From assembly GCA_029204225.1 (NCBI GenBank), contig CM055107.1:4599079-4663078 (forward strand): 64,000 bases of DNA. Direction: 5' to 3'. The stretch comes from Diphasiastrum complanatum (taxonomy: Eukaryota > Streptophyta > Lycopodiopsida > Lycopodiales > Lycopodiaceae). The translations under genes were made by a program, and so were the position numbers. This document shows, one piece after another, positions 55,476 to 64,000 of the stretch (positions within the stretch are counted from its first letter, which is position 1; every line of letters starts with the position of its first letter). The notes under the pieces were generated by a model. That model saw only the letters and a program-made list of their open reading frames with translations. It did not search any database and was not told the origin of the DNA.

Positions 55476-55644
55476 AATGCACTTTCATCTTGTTTGTTAA
55501 CATTTTCTTTTGTATTTTGTGGTTAGAATGCATTTAGGCATCTTGGTCTTGGCATGCTAGGGTTAGCTTTGCATTATGGATGTGATTTGTGAGAGTTATG
55601 TCTAAAAACGTTCAAAAAATGAGTGGTGACTATATTTTCTGTTT

Positions 55645-56240
55645 TTTATATTTTTCTACTCTTTTTTATTCAATTTTTGCCCAGATTTCTATTCTTTATA
55701 ATTCAATCTGAATAGGTATAATTGTAGAGCATTGAAAGGCTTTCTTTCCATCTAATTTGTTTTAAAATTTTGTTCAGTATTGGGCAAGTTACAAATTTTT
55801 GAAGTTGGCCACAAAATTCTGTAAACTTGTCAAAAACCAGAAAATCTATTTTTTTATTTTTTGCTTCTTTTTTATTCAATTTTTGCCCATCTTTCTATTC
55901 TTTGTAATTCAATCTGAATAAATAAAGTTGTAGAGCATTGAAAGGGCTTTTTTTTCATTTAATTTTTCTGAATTTCATTTAGTAATGGGCAAGTTACAAA
56001 TTTTTGAAATTGGCCACAAAATTCTATAAACTTGTCAAACACCATAAACTTCCAGATTTTTTATTTTTTCTGTCCTCTTTGATTCATTTTTCACCCTACC
56101 TTCTGCTGTCTACAATTCCATCTAAATAACTAGAGTTGTAAAGCAATGAAAGAGCTTTTTAATTATATAATTTTTTTTACATTTCGTTAAGTAATGAGCA
56201 AGCTACAAATTTTTGAAATTGATAAAAAAAAACCAAAAAT
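55645..56240 (+). repeat. three ~207-bp tandem repeats in the leader
   Basis: Units are anchored by ATTCAATTTTTGCCCA at 55668, 55874 and (diverged) 56082, and each holds GTAGAGCATTGAAAG and GGGCAAGTTACAAATTTTTG. Periods are 206 and 208. Confidence 0.88.
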
Positions 56241-56250
56241 CCTAAAAAAA

Positions 56251-56416
56251 ACAGAAAAAGAACCTTTGTCTGATTCACTGGACATAGGTGTGATTCAGAT
56301 CTATCTACTGTCAGGTCGACGAAGGACAATACTAAAAACAGAAAAAGAACCTTCACCCGTTCTACTGCACATAGGTGTGATTCAAATCTATCTACTGTCA
56401 GGTCGACGAAGGATAA
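56251..56416 (+). repeat. two 87-bp tandem repeats
   Basis: ACAGAAAAAGAACCTT recurs at 56251 and 56338, with GATAGGTGTGATTCA-like and CTACTGTCAGGTCGACGAAG blocks in both. The 87-base period equals 29 codons and the frame KTEKEP..IGVIQIYLLSGRRR stays open through both copies. Confidence 0.9.
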
Positions 56417-56620
56417 AACTATAAAAAATGAAGGCTAAGTGAACGTTCCACTAGTTGGTGGTAACTTTTTGTAGAAAGTTTCACACCTTTCTGCAAGAAT
56501 ATCAGTTCTCTGAGAGGAACCTTCACCTAAACCTCCCCCCCCCCCAAAGAAAAAAAAAAGAAGAAGAAGTGGGACAGCCAGATATTTTTCTGATACATCA
56601 AGTCATCTATTGTTGAGGCT

Positions 56621-57567
56621 ATGGCAACTATAGAGCAACAATTGGCTCGAGTAGTTATGTTTCCTGATGAAACTATTCGAGACTATACCAAAAGAATTGT
56701 CAACATGATGACGGATTGTGATCCTCCCATTCCTTCAAAGATTGTAATGGCATATTATTATGGCCTGCTCGACCAAATCAAAGTTGGTATAAAAGCATTC
56801 ACATCCTATACAACACCTACACAACTTTGTGTAGATGCCAACAACATTGAAGTCCACTTAAGGGAAGCAGAGTTAAACCAAGTCTCTTCAGTTGTTGCAT
56901 CATCAGACGAAAAGTCGGAGCAAACATCACTCATGTCAGATGATTATGCAAAGCGGAATCAAAACAAAGTGATGAAGACGAGCCAATAAGACCAAGTGCT
57001 ATGCATTCAAAGATTGGCGAAGAACATCCTCAAGTAGATGGCCACCATGAGTCTATTGCTTGCAAAAACATAATTCTACAATCAGACCAGTGTAGATATT
57101 GCTTTGGAGATCATCCACGTACTAAATGTCCAGTTCAAAATCCTCAATTGCAAAATCAAGGGCATGAGACAGAGCATATGATTGAATGTCAACATCATGA
57201 AAGGCCGAACTTGACAACATGCCAACAAGAGATTCATTCAGAGGATAAAAGTAGTTTTGCTTCGAGCACACTAGAACAGTCTTCAATGAAAAGTGATGGA
57301 TTGAAAGTATTGGTCATATCATCATGCATGTCTCCGAACTCATCACAAGATTATAATAGCTTACCACTCTACTATGTGGAGAGTGAAAAGGGACAATTGT
57401 TACCAACGTATGCTTATCACCTTAGAGGGGATGGTATTTTATGCATTGTACGATGTTACGGATGTGGAGGAAGACATCGTGGTGTACACAATGATCCAAC
57501 AACCTTTTCACCTTGGTGTACACAATGTGGTATCAACCATCCATGTCTTGATTGTCCATTGAGGTAA
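56621..57567 (+). pseudogene. GAG-like protein, capsid part and zinc-knuckle region
   Basis: 56621-56989: MATIEQQLARVVMFPDETIR, DYTKRIVNMMTDCDPPIPSK, MAYYYGLLDQIKVGI resembles the C-terminal half of a retrotransposon gag capsid. 57001-57567 in another frame: CRYCFGDHPRTKC, a CCHC-like knuckle, and CYGCGGRHRGVHND with CTQCGINHPCLDCP, a second Cys/His-rich part. A TAA at 56987 and a frame change separate them. It may form or enter virus-like particles of a helper element. Confidence 0.6.
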
Positions 57568-57604
57568 ATTGCAAAAGCTACTCCACTCAAGATGAAAAAT
57601 CATA

Positions 57605-58294
57605 GTGCCACCAGACTTTGAGACAATTGAAAAATATGGCAATTCTACTAAGCTTGCAAAACACACAGAGACATCATCCCAGGATCCATCGACAATAGTA
57701 TCACAAAAGGTAGATGTTGCCCCACAAATGGTAGCTGTGACAATTGAATTTCTTTTCGGCAAACCAACACAAGGTTCTCATGCAAGCACGATCATGCAGC
57801 CTTCAAGATCAGAAGATAATGAAAAAGAAACAACTAAGATTGATGATTGCCATTCAGCTCCAACATCAATAGTGGACAATGTCCAACCAAGGTCCATGCA
57901 TCCCATTGGACAACAGAACACCAATCCAGCAACAAATCTGGTTGCATTAGATATAAAGAGGCCAAATCACGGGAGAGTAAGCTCGAAAAGGTCATTCATA
58001 CAATAAGAACCAGCACCAATATTGTCAACACCTTGTACTCAATTTGTAAAGTTGATGGCTGAAGAGAGTATTCAGGTTCAGGCATTTCATGAATATCTGG
58101 ACAGACAACGCAGTCAAGCAAGCATGTCATATTCGCAATACCAATTGAAAGAAGCTTCAACAACGCCACTAGCAGGTGCACCTATCTACGAGAATCAAAA
58201 TCAGCATTGGAATCCTTTTTTGGATAGTGTCGTCTACCCGTTTTTTAGTGGACAAGGTTATCAAAAATGGCCACAAGACCTATATGGTTATTGA
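57605..58294 (+). pseudogene. downstream GAG-like frame, function unknown
   Basis: One frame broken by a single TAA at 58004-58006. Polar, Ser/Thr/Gln-rich text (MPPDFETIEKYGNSTKLAKH ... STPCTQFVKLMAEESIQVQA), ending WNPFLDSVVYPFFSGQGYQK. It matches no family I know. The position between gag and the PPT, where pol is expected, suggests a linker remnant or unknown protein. Confidence 0.45.
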
Positions 58295-58506
58295 GAATCC
58301 GGCAAGTTCATGTTCTTGTTAATCATCAACAAATAAAGCATCAGGTTTTACGTAAGCGAATTTGTATTTATGCTTTTCCTATAGCAGACAATTCTATTTT
58401 GCAAATGAATAATCACTTTTTTCCAACTTCATCACCACAACATTCTACAAGATTCAAGCATTGAGGCAGGTGTCATGGGACCGCCACCAGTTTTGGTGGG
58501 GAATAT

Positions 58507-59055
<549 letters not shown>

Positions 59056-59059
59056 GGTC

Positions 59060-59148
59060 TTCCTCTCTCACAAATTACAAATCTAATAATATATTATTAC
59101 CAAACACTATCCTAAATAATACTAACAATCTATTACAAGGCCATAGAA
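59060..59148. repeat. CT-satellite linker, right of the insertion
   Basis: CCTCTCTCACAAATTACAAATCTAA and the CTATTA words match linkers of 53461-54660. Confidence 0.7.
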
Positions 59149-59154
59149 ACCAAA

Positions 59155-59545
59155 CAGACATCGGATTTCGACGTCTCTAAAACACGTCGGATTTCGACGT
59201 CCGTGCCCATTCAAGCCCGGACGATAGGTCCCAGATGCCATGGACAAGCTTTTGGATTGCTGACGTGGACGTCAAATTCCGACGTCCACGTCGGATTACA
59301 CATATTTTTTTTCTTTGAAAAACAAATGCCACGCCATATCCACATCTGAATATCGGAATCCGACATGTCAGATTCTGACGGGCCTTTCAAAAATTGGTTG
59401 TTGCCCATATTTCTCAGTCACCAGACTCTAATTTTTGGATTTTTTACTTGGATGTCATATTCCTACGTGTCGGATTGCGACGGAGTATGAAATTTTCGAG
59501 ATTATGTCGAACGCCCACGTCCAAATCTGCGCGATATGTTATTGT
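59155..59545. repeat. ACGTCGGATTTCGACGT palindrome array
   Basis: CGGATTTCGACGTC, CACGTCGGATTTCGACGT, GACGTGGACGTC and TTCCGACGTCCACGTCGGA, with decayed forms such as GTCGGATTGCGACGG, recur to 59545. The words are self-complementary, as in the arrays at 39825 and 40615. It sits just left of a copia zinc-knuckle fragment. Confidence 0.85.
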
Positions 59546-59547
59546 GA

Positions 59548-59627
59548 TGTTTTGCAAATATTGTAAGAGGACAAATCATGAAATCCAATACTGCAGAATC
59601 CTAAAGCTCAAAAACAACAACAAGTAG
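59548..59627 (+). pseudogene. Ty1/copia gag zinc-knuckle fragment
   Basis: FCKYCKRTNHEIQYCRILKL is a CCHC knuckle close to CRYCKRNNHEIKDCQILQA at 42450 (minus). Nothing else of the element is seen; LINE sequence begins at about 59625. Confidence 0.85.
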
Positions 59628-60660
59628 TTGGACCAATAAGCCGTCCACGGTGCTTAAGAACTTCATTACGATAATCAATGTATTTGAAACAAATGAAGAC
59701 AATTGAAGAGTCGAACTTATTGTGCCAAGCTGCTTCCACGATGCCTTCCTCTTCCTCATAGGAAAGTGAGGTCAAAAGCTCTTTGGCTGCAAGCAGGGGG
59801 TCGGTTTCGGAAACACCTCTGACGTGGACATTTTGATATTTGTATTCTTGTGTGTCTAGTTCTTCCATCGCCTATAAAACCATCTTATTGCTTTTTGCTT
59901 CGATATTTTTGAGCATGTTGGCCCAATTTTTTCTCGAGGTCTGAATTTTCTCCTCTAGTGCTTTGACTTGGTCAGGGTTCACCTGCAGAGCAGTGCTTAA
60001 GGCTACCATTTGCGTCTTGAGAGTAGTATTTTCCATTTCAAGTAGATTTACTCGTTCCTTGAGTGCAAGCAAATCTGCCTGCATATCACTTATGAATGTC
60101 ATCAATCCCAAAAGAGGTGGAGCACTGCAAGTACCGCAAAGATAATTGAGGGGAGTAGAAGATGGCAATGACGGTGATGGTGAAGGAAATGGTCTTTTGT
60201 TGCCTTTGCGACAGGTGGTGACCCATTCTGTATCCATGGTTGGAGCAGGCCAGGGGCACCTTTGGCATTTGTAGGGCAGCGTCGCATTTTTTGTCTATCA
60301 TAAAATGCGTGTAAAAATGCAGTGTTGCATTTTTTGCCTATTCAAATTTACTTGTATTTATGTAGATTGCACAACTGTTTTTTTTCTAGAAGTTCAGGAT
60401 GACCCGAAGGTGAAAAGGCGACAGTGTCGGATTTTTTGCCTGTGGGAATTTTCGAGTAAAAATGCAGATTGTAGCGACAAACAGTTCAAATATCACAAGA
60501 ACACATGTAGCAAATATCCACGCCAATACAAATGAGGAGGCGCAGACAAAAAAAAATTCGCATGGATATAGTCGTGGAGCACAGGAGCAGGCCAAGGGCA
60601 GCGACAGACCTAGAGCGATGGGAGAGAGTGGCAGTTGGAGTGATGGCATACCTAGGGCAC
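59625..60660 (-). mobile_element. LINE copy F: ORF1 part with 5' end at a (TC)n(AC)n microsatellite
   Basis: The minus strand starts directly after the compound microsatellite at 60669-60828, runs through a GC-rich 5' UTR with CCATCGCT words like copy B's, and then ORF1. It is cut after ORF1's RRM, where copia sequence begins, so ORF2 and the 3' end are missing. A GCAGTGTTGCATTTTTTGCC-type block at 60250-60440 seems to be a separate insertion within it. Confidence 0.65.
59640..60237 (-). pseudogene. LINE ORF1 protein (copy F)
   Basis: MDTEWVTTCRKGNKRPFPSP start, proline-rich linker, coiled coil (MQADLLALKERVNLLEMENT, then LKTQMVALSTALQV ... VKALEEKIQTSRKNWANMLK), a stop after about 121 codons, then (59868) YQNVHVRGVSETDPLLAAKE and IVEAAWHNKFDSSIVFICFK, the RRM-like part. 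The C-terminal domain is lost. Close to copy A's ORF1 and more distant from B and C. Confidence 0.82.
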
Positions 60661-60666
60661 CATCCC

Positions 60667-61280
<614 letters not shown>

Positions 61281-61282
61281 TG

Positions 61283-61297
61283 CTGGTATCAGAGCAA
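61283..61297 (+). promoter_or_regulatory. possible primer-binding site (initiator Met tRNA)
   Basis: CTGGTATCAGAGCAAATCC is a perfect 12-base match to the common plant primer site. A related but changed block (CTGGGTAGTAGGGCAGATCC) recurs about 260 bases downstream at 61540. Confidence 0.5.
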
Positions 61298-63258
<1,961 letters not shown>

Positions 63259-63293
63259 CCACCAACCGACCTGTAGTTAGTGAATCCCTTTGG

Positions 63294-63330
63294 GGGCAGT
63301 TAGCTCCCCAAGAGGGATAGCTAACTGCCC
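63294..63330 (-). promoter_or_regulatory. strong stem-loop after the RT frame
   Basis: GGGCAGTTAGCT and AGCTAACTGCCC form a perfect 12-bp stem; inside it CCC and GGG can also pair around a 4-base turn. The RT stop codon (63321-63323) lies within the stem. A (TC)n tract follows on the same strand. Confidence 0.88.
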
Positions 63331-64000
63331 ACCAAAAGAACATTAATATCATGAGGTAATGTGTATGACAAACTAGGAAATGTTTTCGAAGAAAGTAGCT
63401 TATTGATGATACGACACAGCTTATCTCTCATAAATCCATTTTTTTGAAAAGCATCGACAAGTATTCCAATCTCGTTAAGAAAAGTCTCTTGCAAGTTACA
63501 ACAGTACATTGCGGCAATAACTTGTGAAATAATAACCTTATAAGAATTATAGATCAGTTTGTTTGAAGTCAGATGTATATATTGTAAGTAAGGAAAGGGT
63601 AGTTCTCTTCTTTTGTCGTATTTAGAAAGACAAGTCAAGCCAGATTTATTATCAAAGGTAATAGATATATTTAAATAGTTGTTTTTATTACCTTCATTCA
63701 TTTTTCTTTCTATTTCTAGAAAGTTCAGGGGATAAATCCAGAATGGATTATCAGGGTTCCTTACCTGTGTTTTGTCCATAAAGAGTTCGATATTAGGGTT
63801 ATTGATGAAGCAAATGTCATCTATATATCTAAAAGAATGTCGAAAGTCATTCATAAACGAGGTCAGGCCCAGTTTAGCAAGTCTCTTAATAAATCGTGCT
63901 TCAAAAAAGAAAAGGTACCAATTGCACCACGTAGGTGAGCTAAAAAAACCCATAGGGATACCTCGTATCTATCTCCAGGTTCTGTTTTCAAGCCTGACAA
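63321..64000 (-). pseudogene. reverse transcriptase of GIPMG/YIDD type (Penelope-like), C-terminal part
   Basis: RGIPMGFFSSPTWCNWYLFF is motif B (family GIPMG..C.P.LA.L.LY.YE), FRHSFRYIDDICFINNPN is motif C with the YIDD catalytic pair, IYPLNFLEIERKMN and YLNISITF follow, then LSKYDKRRELPFPYLQYIHL and YKVIISQVIAAMYCC, and NEIGILVDAFQKNGFMRDKL at the end. This matches an RT group common in animals and some algae and lower plants; I place it near Penelope-like elements, with moderate confidence. A TAG lies just before IRGIPMG and the normal NCAP/ SPL part of motif B is altered, so it may be dead. No GIY-YIG nuclease is seen downstream. It continues past the window. Confidence 0.72.

Overview
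The window looks like nuclear DNA of a land plant with a large, repeat-packed genome. Three things point there. First, one host gene is present: six exons (15109-26771, + strand) encode the C-terminal half of a chloroplast EGY2-like site-2 protease, a plant/cyanobacterial family. Second, the mobile elements are plant types: chromodomain Ty3/gypsy, Ty1/copia, hAT, CACTA and LINEs. Third, retroelement nonsense codons are mostly CAG->TAG, as expected from CHG/CG cytosine methylation. The long introns, RT types and many (GA)n tracts make me lean to a fern, lycophyte or gymnosperm rather than a compact angiosperm; that is inference, and I cannot name the species.

Layout. 1-765: 3' end of a gypsy chromovirus with its LTR. 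785-3107: broken multi-exon hAT transposase, cut by a small inverted LTR piece. 3.9-5.0 kb: copia fragment (-). 5.3-14.7 kb: head-to-tail series of five LINE copies (-), each ending in a stem-loop plus TTAATAAAG-like tail, most followed by a pyrimidine microsatellite. Two copies carry only ORF1, one is near full length, and a young gypsy deletion derivative (8447-10158, TSD GTCCC) sits in its ORF2. 15.1-26.8 kb: EGY2-like gene; its 7.4-kb first visible intron holds a decayed gypsy (16042-20742) and a LINE RT fragment. 27.2-33.5 kb: full-length gypsy (-) just past the host gene. 33.5-49 kb: copia debris, LTR-like pieces and arrays of short palindromic words. 50-52.6 kb: CACTA transposase genes. 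53.4-54.8 kb: CT-rich tandem satellite. 54.9-59.1 kb: LTR element with GAG-like reading frames and no polymerase (TR-GAG type). 59.2-60.7 kb: palindrome array, copia zinc knuckle and another LINE ORF1. 61-63 kb: a possible element leader with a primer-binding site. 63.3-64.0 kb: RT of the GIPMG/YIDD (Penelope-like) type, followed by a strong hairpin and (TC)n.

The only host gene seen is EGY2-like. Its HExxH exon and N-terminus are not visible, so they lie left of the window or the locus is disrupted. Nearly all other coding sequence belongs to dead or dying mobile elements. The most interesting signals are the LINE concatemer joined by microsatellites, ORF1-only LINE copies, an apparent micro-inversion that flips the RT0 motif, private palindrome arrays in or near several retroelement LTRs, a conserved 90-bp-spaced motif in the gypsy leader, and the CHG-type decay signature. 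Everything was read by eye; no database was searched.
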